Of a stretch of DNA of 64,000 nucleotides, positions 8,343 to 17,884 are shown in pieces. Within the stretch, counting starts at the first letter, position 1. Every line of letters begins with the position of its first letter. The stretch is taken from NCBI RefSeq assembly GCF_010468565.1, contig NZ_WUEG01000002.1:251933-315932 (forward strand). The letters are read 5' to 3'. Made by a program: the position numbers and the translations under genes. Origin of the DNA: Allomuricauda sp. TY007. GTDB taxonomy: Bacteria; Bacteroidota; Bacteroidia; Flavobacteriales; Flavobacteriaceae. The notes beneath the pieces were generated by a model. That model was not told the origin of the DNA. It searched no databases and worked only from the letters and a program-made list of their open reading frames with translations.

Positions 8343-10970
8343 TTAAAACAAAGAGGTTTGATCGGAACTATCATTCTTTGTCCCTATATCATTATCATTA
8401 CTGTCTATCTCTTCCTCGTCAACAACTTCAATGTCCCCGGCTTCTTGTTCTTCGAGCTCTTCATAAGGTAGTGGATCCAAAACATTGATACTTTTCACCT
8501 TTTCGGGAGTGAGTTGATTTCCAAGAGCCTTGATTCCTTTGACTGCTATAAATTCCTCAACATCCACCTCCAAGTTGGGTTTGGGGTCCTTCCCTCGAGG
8601 TTTTACAAACTCGATTTCCAATCGTGGCCTCCAATCCGTGGATACCAATTCCATGTAGGATTTGGAATCCTCGTCAATAACCACTTCTTCCTTGTTGGGG
8701 TTCTCTATTAAAAACCTTTTGAGGTAAAAGCGTTCTTTGTCTCCCACATAATGTACTACTGAAATCGGTTTGTCCGGATTCCATTTTTCCAGGACAATCA
8801 TGTCGTCGCTAAAGCGGGTGAGTAAATCGGGTGGAATGGTTTTTACAATCCCTTTTTGATCGATGACCAAAAGTAAATCGTCACCTTTGAATTCGCCAAG
8901 CAGCTCACCTCTTCCATCAACGTTCAGCCGATTGACCACATCATCAAACCAAATTTTTCTGGGTTTTAAAGTGGACATGCCTTTTTCTTTCAGTTCGATG
9001 CGTTTGACCGGATATTTGGTAACCAAATTCCCTTTGGAGCTTCGGCCCTTAATTAATACATCGGAGAAATCAAGGTCCCACTTCAGTTTTTTGATGCTTC
9101 CTGATTGACGCAGCATTACTGTGACCACTTCTGCTTCGCCATTGGGATTTGCAGAGAAATACAGTACTTCTGATGATGCTTTGTCACCAGCAAGATCATA
9201 AATTTTGTCCCGCGTCATACTGGTAACATTGAAACGTTTTACGTAGCTGGGACCACCTTTCATACTCTTGTAGATCATATTGTAAGTGGTGCGCTTGTCC
9301 TTCTTTTTAAATACAGCTACGTGGATGATGTTTTTTCCAATAAATACTTTGGAGTCCACCTTCGTAACCATCATCTCCCCTTTTTCGGTAAAAACAATGA
9401 TGTCGTCGATGTCACTACAATCCGTAACATATTCATCTCTTTTTAAAGAAGTTCCGATGAATCCTTCTTTGCGGTTTACGTAGAGCTTGGTGTTTCTGAT
9501 AACTACCTTGGTAGCTTCAATATCATCAAAAATCTTTATTTCGGATTTACGCTCCCGTCCTGCTCCGTATTTCTTTTTTAGTTCTTTAAAATAGTCGATG
9601 GCAAATTCGACCAAATGCTCCAAGTGATGCTTGGTCTTCGAAATTCTATCTTCCAAACTTTCAATAAGTTGTTGTGCCTTATCTAAATCAAACTTTGAAA
9701 TACGTTTGATTCGGATTTCGGTCAGCCGGACAATGTCGTCCTTGGTCACTTCCCTTTTTAAGTGCGAGATGTGTGGCTTCAAACCTTTGTCAATAGCTTC
9801 GATAACGCCTTCCCAAGTTTCTTCCTCTTCTATTTCGCGGTAAATTCGGTTTTCAATGAAAATTCGTTCCAAGGAAGAAAAGTGCCATTGCTCTTCCAGT
9901 TCATCCAACTGAATCTGAAGTTCTGCTTTAAGTAGCTCCACGGTATTGTCTGTGGATCTTTCCAGCATTTCCTTGACACCGATAAACAATGGTTTGTTGT
10001 CCTCAATGACACATCCCAATGGAGAAATGGAAGATTCACAGGCTGTGAAAGCGTAAAGTGCATCAATCGTTTTGTCCGGAGAAATCCCATTCGGCAGGTG
10101 CACCAGAATCTCTACCTCCGCAGCCGTGTTATCTTCAATCTTTTTTATTTTGATTTTCCCCTTATCGTTAGCCTTTAAGATGGAGTCAATTAAAGAGGAT
10201 GTGTTGGTGCCGTAAGGTATTTCGTTGATGACCAAGGTGTTTTTGTCCAAAGTTGAAATTTTGGCCCTTACCCTGATCTTACCGCCACGCATTCCGTCAT
10301 TATAATTGGTCACATCAATGATACCGGCCGTTGGAAAATCTGGCACCAAAGTAAATCGCTTCCCTTTTAAATGTTTTATCGAGGCATCGATGAGTTCGTT
10401 AAAGTTGTGCGGTAATATTTTGGTTGAAAGTCCAACCGCGATTCCTTCTGCCCCTTGTGCAAGTAAAAGTGGGAACTTGACAGGTAAGTTAACAGGTTCC
10501 TTTTTTCTACCATCATAGGAAAGTTGCCACTCCGTTATTTTTGGACTGTAAATTACTTCTAAAGCGAATTTAGATAATCTGGCCTCAATATAACGTGGTG
10601 CCGCTGCTCCGTCGCCTGTTAAAATGTTACCCCAGTTCCCTTGGGTATCGATAAGCAAATCCTTTTGACCGATTTGAACCATGGCATCGGCAATACTGGC
10701 ATCACCGTGGGGGTGGTACTGCATGGTGTGCCCCACTACGTTCGCTACTTTGTTATAGCGACCATCGTCCAGTTCCTTGAGCGAGTGCATGATTCTTCGC
10801 TGCACAGGCTTGAAACCATCCTCGATAGCGGGTACGGCTCGCTCCAAAATTACATAAGAAGCGTAATCCAAAAACCAATCCTTGTACATCCCGGTCACCT
10901 TTACCAGGCTATCTTGGGACTCGTCTTGGTTTTCTAAACTTTCATCGTTCAGTTCTTCGTTCTCTTCCAT
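8343..10970 (-). CDS. parC: DNA topoisomerase IV subunit A
   Basis: An 875-residue type IIA topoisomerase A subunit that cuts and rejoins DNA; with ParE it unlinks replicated chromosomes. The N-terminal winged-helix core shows PVQRRIMHSLKELDDGRYNK and the catalytic tyrosine in APRYIEARLSK (about residue 127), with HPHGDASIADAMVQ nearby. The C-terminal half is a beta-pinwheel with an acidic tail and no clear GyrA box, which favours ParC over GyrA. It begins 15 bases after parE, as in the usual parE-parC operon. Confidence 0.93.
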   Translation of the reverse strand: MEENEELNDESLENQDESQDSLVKVTGMYKDWFLDYASYVILERAVPAIEDGFKPVQRRIMHSLKELDDGRYNKVANVVGHTMQYHPHGDASIADAMVQIGQKDLLIDTQGNWGNILTGDGAAAPRYIEARLSKFALEVIYSPKITEWQLSYDGRKKEPVNLPVKFPLLLAQGAEGIAVGLSTKILPHNFNELIDASIKHLKGKRFTLVPDFPTAGIIDVTNYNDGMRGGKIRVRAKISTLDKNTLVINEIPYGTNTSSLIDSILKANDKGKIKIKKIEDNTAAEVEILVHLPNGISPDKTIDALYAFTACESSISPLGCVIEDNKPLFIGVKEMLERSTDNTVELLKAELQIQLDELEEQWHFSSLERIFIENRIYREIEEEETWEGVIEAIDKGLKPHISHLKREVTKDDIVRLTEIRIKRISKFDLDKAQQLIESLEDRISKTKHHLEHLVEFAIDYFKELKKKYGAGRERKSEIKIFDDIEATKVVIRNTKLYVNRKEGFIGTSLKRDEYVTDCSDIDDIIVFTEKGEMMVTKVDSKVFIGKNIIHVAVFKKKDKRTTYNMIYKSMKGGPSYVKRFNVTSMTRDKIYDLAGDKASSEVLYFSANPNGEAEVVTVMLRQSGSIKKLKWDLDFSDVLIKGRSSKGNLVTKYPVKRIELKEKGMSTLKPRKIWFDDVVNRLNVDGRGELLGEFKGDDLLLVIDQKGIVKTIPPDLLTRFSDDMIVLEKWNPDKPISVVHYVGDKERFYLKRFLIENPNKEEVVIDEDSKSYMELVSTDWRPRLEIEFVKPRGKDPKPNLEVDVEEFIAVKGIKALGNQLTPEKVKSINVLDPLPYEELEEQEAGDIEVVDEEEIDSNDNDIGTKNDSSDQTSLF

Positions 10971-10985
10971 TTAGAAAGGTGGCAT

Positions 10986-12854
10986 TTATTTGGGTTGTAG
11001 TTGGTTTTCTTCGACTAGATCAAGTTCCACTTTAAGGTTGTTGATGATGAATTCTTGTCTGTCAGGTGTGTTTTTTCCCATATAGAACTTCAAAAGGGCG
11101 TCAATACTCATGGCTTTGTCCAGCATCACGGGTTCCAAACGGATATCATCACCGATAAAATTTTTGAATTCATCCGGAGAAATTTCACCCAATCCCTTAA
11201 ATCGAGTGATTTCTGGTTTTCCTGAGAGTTTTTCGATAGCTTGTTTTCTTTCTTCATCACTATAGCAATAAATGGTCTCTTTTTTATTGCGTACCCGGAA
11301 CAATGGGGTTTGAAGAATATATAAGTGATTCTCCTTGATCAATTCTGGGAAAAATTGCAAAAAGAAAGTAATCAGCAATAAACGAATATGCATTCCATCC
11401 ACATCGGCATCCGTTGCAATCACAATATTGTTATAGCGAAGGTCCTCCATGGAGTCCTCAATATTGAGTGCGGCTTGCAACAGGTTGAATTCTTCGTTCT
11501 CGTAAACGATTTTCTTGGACATGCCGTAGGAGTTCAACGGTTTTCCCCGTAGACTGAACACCGCTTGTGTATTCACGTCCCTGGATTTTGTGATGGAGCC
11601 CGATGCGGAATCCCCCTCGGTAATGAAGAGCGTGGTTTCCAATCGACGGTCCTTTTTCATGTCCTGCAAATGCACACGGCAATCGCGTAGTTTTTTATTA
11701 TGAAGACTCGCTTTTTTGGCGCGGTCCCTGGCCAATTTTCGAATACCGGAAAGTTCTTTACGCTCTTTCTCGGCCTGAACAATTTTCTTTTGGAGGGCAT
11801 CAGCAGTCGCTTGATTCTTATGCAGGTAATTGTCCAATTGTGTGCCGATAAAGTCATTGATGTAGGTACGCACCGTTGGCAAATCCCCTCCCATATCCGT
11901 AGAACCTAGCTTGGTCTTGGTCTGACTCTCAAAAACGGGTTCCATCACTTTAATGGAAACTGCCGAGATAATGGATTTTCGAATATCCGAAGCGTCGTAG
12001 TTTTTTCCGTAGAAATCACGAACGGTTTTTACGATAGCTTCTCTAAATGCAGATTGATGTGTTCCCCCTTGAGTGGTATGTTGTCCATTCACAAAGGAAT
12101 GATACTCCTCGCTATATTGTGTTCTGCTGTGGGTCATGGCGACCTCTATATCATCACCCTTCAAATGTATGATGGGATACAGAAAATCCTCGTTGTTATT
12201 ATTGTCTTCCAATAAATCCTTCAGGCCGTTTTCCGAATGGAATTTTTCACCATTGAAAACAATCGTCAAGCCGGGATTCAGATAGACATAATTTTTGAGC
12301 ATGCGTTCCACATACTCATTTCGGTATTTGTATTTTTTAAAAATGGATTCATCTGGAGTGAAGCTCACTTTGGTCCCTTTTCTTCTGGAAGATTCTTCCA
12401 AAAGTTCTTCGTTTACCAGATTCCCTGTTTCAAACTCCGCAGATTTGGATTGCCCATCACGATTGGATTCTACCCTAAAATAAGTGGAAAGCGCGTTCAC
12501 AGCTTTGGTACCCACCCCGTTCAATCCTACGGATTTTTTAAAGGCACGGGTGTCATATTTACCACCTGTGTTCATTTTGGAAACCACGTCCACCACTTTT
12601 CCAAGCGGAATGCCGCGACCATAATCGCGAACATGTACCGTGTTATCTTTGATGTTGATTTCGATGGTTTTCCCCGACCCCATCACAAATTCGTCGATGG
12701 AGTTATCGAGCACTTCTTTTAAAAGAATGTAAATACCATCATCAGCGGAGGAACCGTCGCCCAATTTTCCGATGTACATCCCCGGACGCATACGAATATG
12801 TTCCTTCCAGTCCAGCGAACGGATGTTATCCTCAGTATATTGAGTATCTGCCAT
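10986..12854 (-). CDS. parE: DNA topoisomerase IV subunit B
   Basis: A 622-residue ATPase subunit partner of ParC. GHKL ATP-binding motifs: [27 protein letters not shown] and [14 protein letters not shown] near residues 45-125. The TOPRIM domain follows with [22 protein letters not shown] and [15 protein letters not shown] (Mg-binding DxD). Length is that of ParE, lacking the extra insertion of proteobacterial GyrB. It is the first gene of the operon with parC and has a candidate -7 box upstream. Confidence 0.94.
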   Translation of the reverse strand: MADTQYTEDNIRSLDWKEHIRMRPGMYIGKLGDGSSADDGIYILLKEVLDNSIDEFVMGSGKTIEINIKDNTVHVRDYGRGIPLGKVVDVVSKMNTGGKYDTRAFKKSVGLNGVGTKAVNALSTYFRVESNRDGQSKSAEFETGNLVNEELLEESSRRKGTKVSFTPDESIFKKYKYRNEYVERMLKNYVYLNPGLTIVFNGEKFHSENGLKDLLEDNNNNEDFLYPIIHLKGDDIEVAMTHSRTQYSEEYHSFVNGQHTTQGGTHQSAFREAIVKTVRDFYGKNYDASDIRKSIISAVSIKVMEPVFESQTKTKLGSTDMGGDLPTVRTYINDFIGTQLDNYLHKNQATADALQKKIVQAEKERKELSGIRKLARDRAKKASLHNKKLRDCRVHLQDMKKDRRLETTLFITEGDSASGSITKSRDVNTQAVFSLRGKPLNSYGMSKKIVYENEEFNLLQAALNIEDSMEDLRYNNIVIATDADVDGMHIRLLLITFFLQFFPELIKENHLYILQTPLFRVRNKKETIYCYSDEERKQAIEKLSGKPEITRFKGLGEISPDEFKNFIGDDIRLEPVMLDKAMSIDALLKFYMGKNTPDRQEFIINNLKVELDLVEENQLQPK

Positions 12855-12892
12855 GAGTTAAGGATTAATCATTGCAATATAAAATTTAGGAG

Positions 12893-12900
12893 CAAAAATA
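12893..12900 (-). promoter_or_regulatory. Candidate -7 box of parE-parC
   Basis: TATTTTTG on the minus strand, exact match to TAnnTTTG, 38 bases before the parE start. A TTG on that strand lies 24 bases further upstream, rather far for a -33 element. Confidence 0.4.
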
Positions 12901-12956
12901 AAAGGGTGTAAGGTAGAAAGTAATCAACAATGAAAAACAATAACTGTTAATATATA

Positions 12957-13859
12957 TCAGCCTTTAGCCCGCTTTTTGCCTTGGATTGACAGGTATGTTA
13001 CCCCAAAAATAACAACCAACATTCCAACCAACTGCCAATATGTGAGTTTTTCGTTCAAAAACACAAAGGCGAGCAAAATAGTGGAAATAGGTCCCAAACT
13101 TCCCAATATCGAAAAGTTGGAAGCTCCCAATCGTTCGATGGCGGCCGATACCAAAAAGGATGGGATCAGTGTTGCAAAAATGGCCATGGCCAAACCGTAG
13201 GCATATACTGGCCAAGGATAGTCCATGTATCCCCAATCGCCCGATACCAAATAATGCATCACTATGCAAATGGTGGATACAATCATGGCATAGCAGGTGA
13301 ATCGAAGCACGCCAAACTTGGGAATCAACCAGCCACTGCCCACTAAATAAGATGCATATGTAATGGCACTTAACAAAACCAAAAAACCACCCAACAAGAC
13401 CTCGTTGCCCGAGACGTCCAATTCATCCCAGAAGGTAATCAAAACACCTAAATATGTTATGAGAATGGCGACAAATTGTACTCTTGTTATCTTTTGCCTA
13501 AAAATCAACCAACTCAAGAATACCACAATGGTCGGGTACACAAAAAGAATGATACGTTCCAGGCCTGCTTTGATGTAATTCAAGCCCCAAAAATCGAAAT
13601 AACTGGCCAAATAATAGCCCACAAAGCCAAAAAGAAAGAGCCAAGCAAAATCTTTGGTCTCGATTGTTGCTTTTGCTGATTTTTTTCGAATCAAAAATAA
13701 TATCAAAATGTAGAAAGGGAGTGAAAAAAGCATCCGGAACAATAGCAAATCCAATGTGTCGACATCGTAGCGGTATGCCAATTTGACCATCACGGCCTTG
13801 GAGGAGAACAGCACTACTCCCAAGACTCCGTATAAAATCCCCAAACTTTTACTGGACAT
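12957..13859 (-). CDS. DMT-superfamily transporter (EamA)
   Basis: A 300-residue membrane protein with ten predicted hydrophobic helices in two EamA repeats. The first repeat starts GILYGVLGVVLFSSKAVMVKLAY; the second includes LSAITYASYLVGSG and ends with FLNEKLTYWQLVGMLVVIFGV, the typical EamA closing segment. Members export amino acids or other small metabolites, but the substrate is unknown. The start lies only 4 bases past a -7 box, so the mRNA is probably nearly leaderless. Confidence 0.9.
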   Translation of the reverse strand: MSSKSLGILYGVLGVVLFSSKAVMVKLAYRYDVDTLDLLLFRMLFSLPFYILILFLIRKKSAKATIETKDFAWLFLFGFVGYYLASYFDFWGLNYIKAGLERIILFVYPTIVVFLSWLIFRQKITRVQFVAILITYLGVLITFWDELDVSGNEVLLGGFLVLLSAITYASYLVGSGWLIPKFGVLRFTCYAMIVSTICIVMHYLVSGDWGYMDYPWPVYAYGLAMAIFATLIPSFLVSAAIERLGASNFSILGSLGPISTILLAFVFLNEKLTYWQLVGMLVVIFGVTYLSIQGKKRAKG

Positions 13860-13863
13860 AGAA

Positions 13864-13871
13864 CAAAGCTA
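13864..13871 (-). promoter_or_regulatory. Candidate -7 box of the EamA gene
   Basis: TAGCTTTG on the minus strand, exact match to TAnnTTTG, ending 5 bases before the ATG at 13859. Transcription would start at or next to the start codon. Confidence 0.5.
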
Positions 13872-13926
13872 TTTTATATCCAGAAATTGGAAAATTATAA
13901 AATATATGGATTACAATGCCCAGCGG

Positions 13927-15021
13927 TTACACGTTGAACCTAAAGTGCATCACATCACCGTCTTTAACAATGTATTCCTTGCCTTCCACGCGCATACGGC
14001 CCGCCTCTTTGACTTTGGCTTCGCTTCCATATTTTACGTAATCGTCATAAGCGATGACCTCGGCACGGATAAAGCCTTTTTCAAAATCGGTATGGATAAC
14101 ACCTGCAGCTTGTGGTGCGGTTGCACCAACGGGAATGGTCCAAGCGCGGACTTCTTTTACGCCTGCGGTGAAATAGGTTTCCAAATCAAGTAGTTTATAG
14201 GCACCACGGATTAATTTTGCGGACCCTGGTTCAGAAAGTCCCAGGTCCTCCAAGAACATTTGGCGTTCTTCGTAAGTCTCCAATTCAGTGATATCTGCCT
14301 CTGTTCCAACGGCCAAAAAGATGACTTCGGCATTTTCGTCGGCAACGGCCTGTTTTACTTTTTCAACATAGGCATTTCCGTCAACAGCAGCACCTTCGTC
14401 CACATTGCAAACATACATTACGGGTTTGTCCGTAATCAATTGCAACGGTTTTACGAACTCTTCACGGTCATCTTCACCAATTTGTATGGCCCGAACAGAT
14501 TTTCCAGCTTCCAATCCTTCTTTCAGCGCGGAAAGTACGGCTTCCTCTTTTTGGGCTTCTTTGTTTCCTGTTTTGGCGGCACGTTTTACTTTGTCGAGCT
14601 TCTTTTCCACACTGTCCAAATCCTTCAACTGCAATTCCATATCAATGGTTTCCTTGTCCCTGATCGGGTCTACAGAACCATCAACGTGCACTACATTATC
14701 ATTGTCAAAACAACGAAGTACGTGGAGAATGGCATCAGTTTCACGGATATTTCCCAAAAATTGGTTTCCCAGTCCTTCCCCCTTACTGGCTCCTTTTACG
14801 AGTCCGGCAATGTCCACGATTTCAACGGTGGCAGGGATTACACGCTCCGGATTCACCAATTCTTCCAATTTTTCCAAACGTTGGTCGGGCACGTTTACCA
14901 CGCCAATATTGGGTTCAATAGTACAAAAAGGGAAGTTGGCACTTTGTGCCTTTGCATTGGACAAACAGTTGAAAAGTGTTGATTTTCCTACGTTTGGCAA
15001 TCCTACAATACCTGCTTTCAT
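13927..15021 (-). CDS. ychF: Redox-regulated ATPase YchF
   Basis: A 364-residue Obg-related P-loop protein that prefers ATP. G1 motif GLPNVGKSTLFN at residues 7-18, G3 DIAGLVKGASKGEGLGN, and an altered G4 (NVDE in place of NKxD), the hallmark of the ATP-using YchF subfamily. A coiled-coil insertion (KKLDKVKRAAKTGNKEAQKEE) and a C-terminal TGS domain ending in VKDGDVMHFRFNV complete the protein. Binds ribosomes and takes part in stress responses in other bacteria. Confidence 0.96.
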   Translation of the reverse strand: MKAGIVGLPNVGKSTLFNCLSNAKAQSANFPFCTIEPNIGVVNVPDQRLEKLEELVNPERVIPATVEIVDIAGLVKGASKGEGLGNQFLGNIRETDAILHVLRCFDNDNVVHVDGSVDPIRDKETIDMELQLKDLDSVEKKLDKVKRAAKTGNKEAQKEEAVLSALKEGLEAGKSVRAIQIGEDDREEFVKPLQLITDKPVMYVCNVDEGAAVDGNAYVEKVKQAVADENAEVIFLAVGTEADITELETYEERQMFLEDLGLSEPGSAKLIRGAYKLLDLETYFTAGVKEVRAWTIPVGATAPQAAGVIHTDFEKGFIRAEVIAYDDYVKYGSEAKVKEAGRMRVEGKEYIVKDGDVMHFRFNV

Positions 15022-15046
15022 CTAATTACTTTGTGTTTTGAGGGTG

Positions 15047-15054
15047 CAAATATA
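15047..15054 (-). promoter_or_regulatory. Candidate -7 box of ychF
   Basis: TATATTTG on the minus strand, exact match to TAnnTTTG, 25 bases before the ychF start and just past the stop of the 42-residue gene. Confidence 0.45.
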
Positions 15055-15077
15055 AGTTGAAGTTTTGGTACTAGAGG

Positions 15078-15206
15078 TCAATAACCTTGAATGAGCAAAT
15101 AAAGCCCCATGATCATCAATCCGATGATACCGAAAATAGCAATTAAGGACAGTATGCATCCTGCTTGCTTCCATATACCGTTGTATGCTTTCTCTTCTTT
15201 TTGCAT
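15078..15206 (-). CDS. 42-residue single-pass membrane protein
   Basis: A 42-codon frame starting at ATG 15206 and ending TGA. A charged N-terminus (MQKEEKAYNGIWKQAG) is followed by one long hydrophobic helix (CILSLIAIFGIIGLMIMGLY). It lies between the ferredoxin and ychF on the same strand, with its ATG directly after the ferredoxin terminator's T-run. The clean charged-head/hydrophobic-tail pattern and fit between neighbours support a real small gene, but no homologue is recalled. Confidence 0.5.
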   Translation of the reverse strand: MQKEEKAYNGIWKQAGCILSLIAIFGIIGLMIMGLYLLIQGY

Positions 15207-15234
15207 AAAAAAAACCCCGAACATTCGTCCGGGG
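15207..15234 (-). terminator. Rho-independent terminator after the ferredoxin
   Basis: On the minus strand CCCCGGAC-GAAT-GTTCGGGG forms an 8-base-pair stem (one G-T pair) with a 4-base loop, followed by eight T. It lies 23 bases after the ferredoxin stop. Confidence 0.85.
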
Positions 15235-15257
15235 CTAAATTAAATGTTTTTTATTGC

Positions 15258-15611
15258 TTAACCATCGGGGTGCATAAACTTTTGCTTGCCCAATAGTTCT
15301 TCTTCTGTTTCTTCGTGGTCTTCATCGGGAACACAACAATCCACCGGACATACGGCCGCACATTGTGGTTCTTCGTGAAATCCTTTGCATTCGGTACACT
15401 TATCTGGAACTATGTAATAAAGTTCATCGCTAACAGGTTCTTGAACTTCATCGGCATTAACCTCTTTGCCGTTGGGCAAAACTACGTCGCCGGTCAACAA
15501 AGTTCCATCACTATATCTCCATTCATCTGCACCTTCATAAATTGCTGTGTTGGGGCATTCTGGCTCGCAAGCACCACAATTTATGCATTCATCTGTTATA
15601 ATAATTGCCAT
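15258..15611 (-). CDS. 4Fe-4S dicluster ferredoxin
   Basis: A 117-residue soluble electron carrier. First cluster motif [19 protein letters not shown] near residues 9-27; second [22 protein letters not shown] around residues 70-95, with the longer spacer seen in the Chromatium-type (Alvin) ferredoxins. The C-terminal tail is acidic ([10 protein letters not shown]). It is divergent from the acyl-CoA reductase gene with overlapping promoter elements, and has its own terminator. Reductant partner unknown. Confidence 0.94.
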   Translation of the reverse strand: MAIIITDECINCGACEPECPNTAIYEGADEWRYSDGTLLTGDVVLPNGKEVNADEVQEPVSDELYYIVPDKCTECKGFHEEPQCAAVCPVDCCVPDEDHEETEEELLGKQKFMHPDG

Positions 15612-15651
15612 AATTTTCTTTTCCTTTTGGGCTGATTCTTATCAGCATGCT

Positions 15652-15668
15652 TACTTTTGACAAAAATA
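15652..15668. promoter_or_regulatory. Divergent overlapping promoters, ferredoxin and acyl-CoA reductase
   Basis: Plus strand: TACTTTTG at 15652-15659, with TTG at 15627-15629 (22-base spacer), pointing to the acyl-CoA reductase. Minus strand: TATTTTTG at 15661-15668, pointing to the ferredoxin. Both match TAnnTTTG exactly and sit back to back with one base between, so the two promoters probably compete for polymerase. Confidence 0.5.
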
Positions 15669-15696
15669 AACCCTAGTAATTTAGTGTACAAATTTA

Positions 15697-16743
15697 ATGG
15701 CACCAGATAGAAATACCATAGAAGCTTTTGTTAAACTTGGAAAATACTTAACGGATTTTTGTGATAAATGTTATTCCAACGTCCTAGAAGTTGACCAAAA
15801 TTTGAAGGAAGTCGTCGCACGGGCAGGTCATCACAATGGATGGTTTACCGAGGATAACATTCTGTTTTCTTTAAGGCAATGGGGAGAATTGCTCACTACA
15901 GAAAACTTGAACAATTGGTTGTCTGGTTACACTTTTCATGAAAAAGGAGAAGCAAAAACTGTAGGTATAGTCATGGCGGGGAACATACCTTTAGTGGGCT
16001 TTCACGATTTTCTGTGCGTATTGTTGTCCGGAAACAAGGTTTTGGTAAAACTATCATCCAATGATAAAGTACTCCTTCCCAATTTGTGCTCTTATTTGAT
16101 TCAACAAGAGCCTTCTCTTGCAGATAAAATAGAGTTTGTGGACGGGAAACTGGAAAACTTTGATGCGGTAATCGCCACAGGTAGCAACAATACCAGTCGC
16201 TATTTTGAGTACTACTTTGGTAAAAAGCCGAATATCATCAGAAAAAACAGGAATTCTGTTGCCGTGCTTTCTGGGAGCGAGAGCGAAGATGAGCTAAAAG
16301 CACTTGGAGAAGATATTTTTAGGTACTATGGATTGGGGTGTCGGAATGTGTCCAAAATCTATGTACCCAAAGATTATGATTTTGATGGCCTCTTCAATGC
16401 ACTCTACCATTATAAGGATATCATCAACCAACATAAATACGCCAATAATTACGATTATAACAAGGCCGTTTATTTGATGAGCGAGTTCAAGATTCTGGAT
16501 AACGGATTTTTGATTTTAAAAGAGGACGAATCCCTCAACTCCCCTATTTCTGCTTTGTTCTACTCCTATTATGATGATGAGTCAATATTAAGAAAGAAAT
16601 TGCAGGAGATGGAAGAACAAATACAATGTGTGGTTTCCAGTGATGCAAAGGAAAACGATGTCAATTTTGGGGACACCCAAAAACCGAGTTTAAACGACTA
16701 TGCCGACGGAATTGACACCATGGAGTTCCTATTAAAACTTTAA
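15697..16743 (+). CDS. Acyl-CoA reductase (LuxC-like)
   Basis: A 348-residue protein of the aldehyde dehydrogenase-like acyl-CoA reductase family, which reduces acyl-CoA or acyl thioesters to aldehydes with NADPH. Motifs: GIVMAGNIPLVGFHDFLCVLLSGNKVLVKLSSND (nucleotide site), ATGSNNTSRYFEYYFG, and the catalytic-cysteine loop YGLGCRNVSKIYVPKD. Flavobacteria carry this gene next to serC, and it is followed here by serC and serA. The physiological substrate is not established from sequence. Confidence 0.88.
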   Translation: MAPDRNTIEAFVKLGKYLTDFCDKCYSNVLEVDQNLKEVVARAGHHNGWFTEDNILFSLRQWGELLTTENLNNWLSGYTFHEKGEAKTVGIVMAGNIPLVGFHDFLCVLLSGNKVLVKLSSNDKVLLPNLCSYLIQQEPSLADKIEFVDGKLENFDAVIATGSNNTSRYFEYYFGKKPNIIRKNRNSVAVLSGSESEDELKALGEDIFRYYGLGCRNVSKIYVPKDYDFDGLFNALYHYKDIINQHKYANNYDYNKAVYLMSEFKILDNGFLILKEDESLNSPISALFYSYYDDESILRKKLQEMEEQIQCVVSSDAKENDVNFGDTQKPSLNDYADGIDTMEFLLKL

Positions 16744-16814
16744 TATAATCCTAACCACAGGAAACGTTTTAAGATCCAACAATTTTTAAGACCTTTACCC
16801 CTTAAACCTAGTCA

Positions 16815-17879
16815 ATGAAAAAGCACAATTTTAGCGCAGGCCCCTGCATTCTACCAGCGGAGGTTATGCAAAAAGCGTCCCAAGCTGTACTGGAACTGGA
16901 CGGCATTGGACTTTCACTTATCGAGATATCGCACCGTAGCAAAGAGTTCGTTGCCATTATGGAAAATGCCCGTTCCTTGGCACTGGAACTTTTGGGACTG
17001 GAAAGCAAGGGGTATCAGGCCCTTTTCTTGCAAGGAGGAGCGAGCATGCAATTTTTGATGACCGCGTTTAATCTTTTGGATAAAAAGGCAGGATACGTAA
17101 ATACAGGAACTTGGAGTCAAAAAGCGATTAAAGAGGCGCGTTTGTTCGGAGAAATTGTAGAGGTGGCTTCATCACAAAAAGATAATTTTAAGTACATCCC
17201 CAAAGGTTTTGATATTCCATCCGATTTGGATTATTTACACCTAACCTCCAACAATACCATTTACGGAACACAGTTCAAGGAGTTCCCAAAAACCGATGTA
17301 CCGTTGGTATGCGATATGAGTTCGGATATTTTTTCACGCCAATTGGATTTCTCCCAATTTGATTTGATCTATGCAGGCGCACAAAAGAACATGGGCCCTG
17401 CAGGAACTACCCTTGTGGTGGTGAAAGAAGATATTCTGGGGAAAGTTTCCCGAAAGATTCCTTCCATGATGGATTATTCAGTTCACGTGGCCAAAGACAG
17501 CATGTTCAACACCCCTCCCGTTTTTGCCGTGTACGTATCTATGCTTACCATGCAATGGCTGAAGGATTTAGGAGGTATCGCTGCTATAGAAGAAATCAAC
17601 GAGCGTAAAGCCAACTTGATCTACTCTGAAATTGAACTTAACCCTGTTTTTTCCGGAATTGCTGCCAAGGAAGACCGTTCCAACATGAACGCCACCTTCA
17701 ACATTACCGATGATGAATTAAAAGATGTTTTTGATGAAATGTGCAAAGAAGCTGGAATAAGTGGCATTAATGGGCACCGCTCCGTAGGGGGTTACCGTGC
17801 CTCTATGTACAACGCCCTTCCCGTGGAAAGTGTAGGTGTATTGGTCGACATAATGAGCGAATTGGAAAAGAAAGGATAG
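16815..17879 (+). CDS. serC: Phosphoserine aminotransferase
   Basis: A 354-residue class V PLP aminotransferase that makes 3-phosphoserine from 3-phosphohydroxypyruvate. N-terminal HNFSAGPCILPAEV, PLP-phosphate region LQGGASMQF, and Schiff-base lysine in YAGAQKNMGPAG (about residue 192). C-terminal GHRSVGGYRASMYNA is the SerC signature that binds substrate phosphate. It precedes the serA-like gene by 5 bases, a compact serine biosynthesis operon. Confidence 0.96.
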   Translation: MKKHNFSAGPCILPAEVMQKASQAVLELDGIGLSLIEISHRSKEFVAIMENARSLALELLGLESKGYQALFLQGGASMQFLMTAFNLLDKKAGYVNTGTWSQKAIKEARLFGEIVEVASSQKDNFKYIPKGFDIPSDLDYLHLTSNNTIYGTQFKEFPKTDVPLVCDMSSDIFSRQLDFSQFDLIYAGAQKNMGPAGTTLVVVKEDILGKVSRKIPSMMDYSVHVAKDSMFNTPPVFAVYVSMLTMQWLKDLGGIAAIEEINERKANLIYSEIELNPVFSGIAAKEDRSNMNATFNITDDELKDVFDEMCKEAGISGINGHRSVGGYRASMYNALPVESVGVLVDIMSELEKKG

Positions 17880-17884
17880 TTTTA

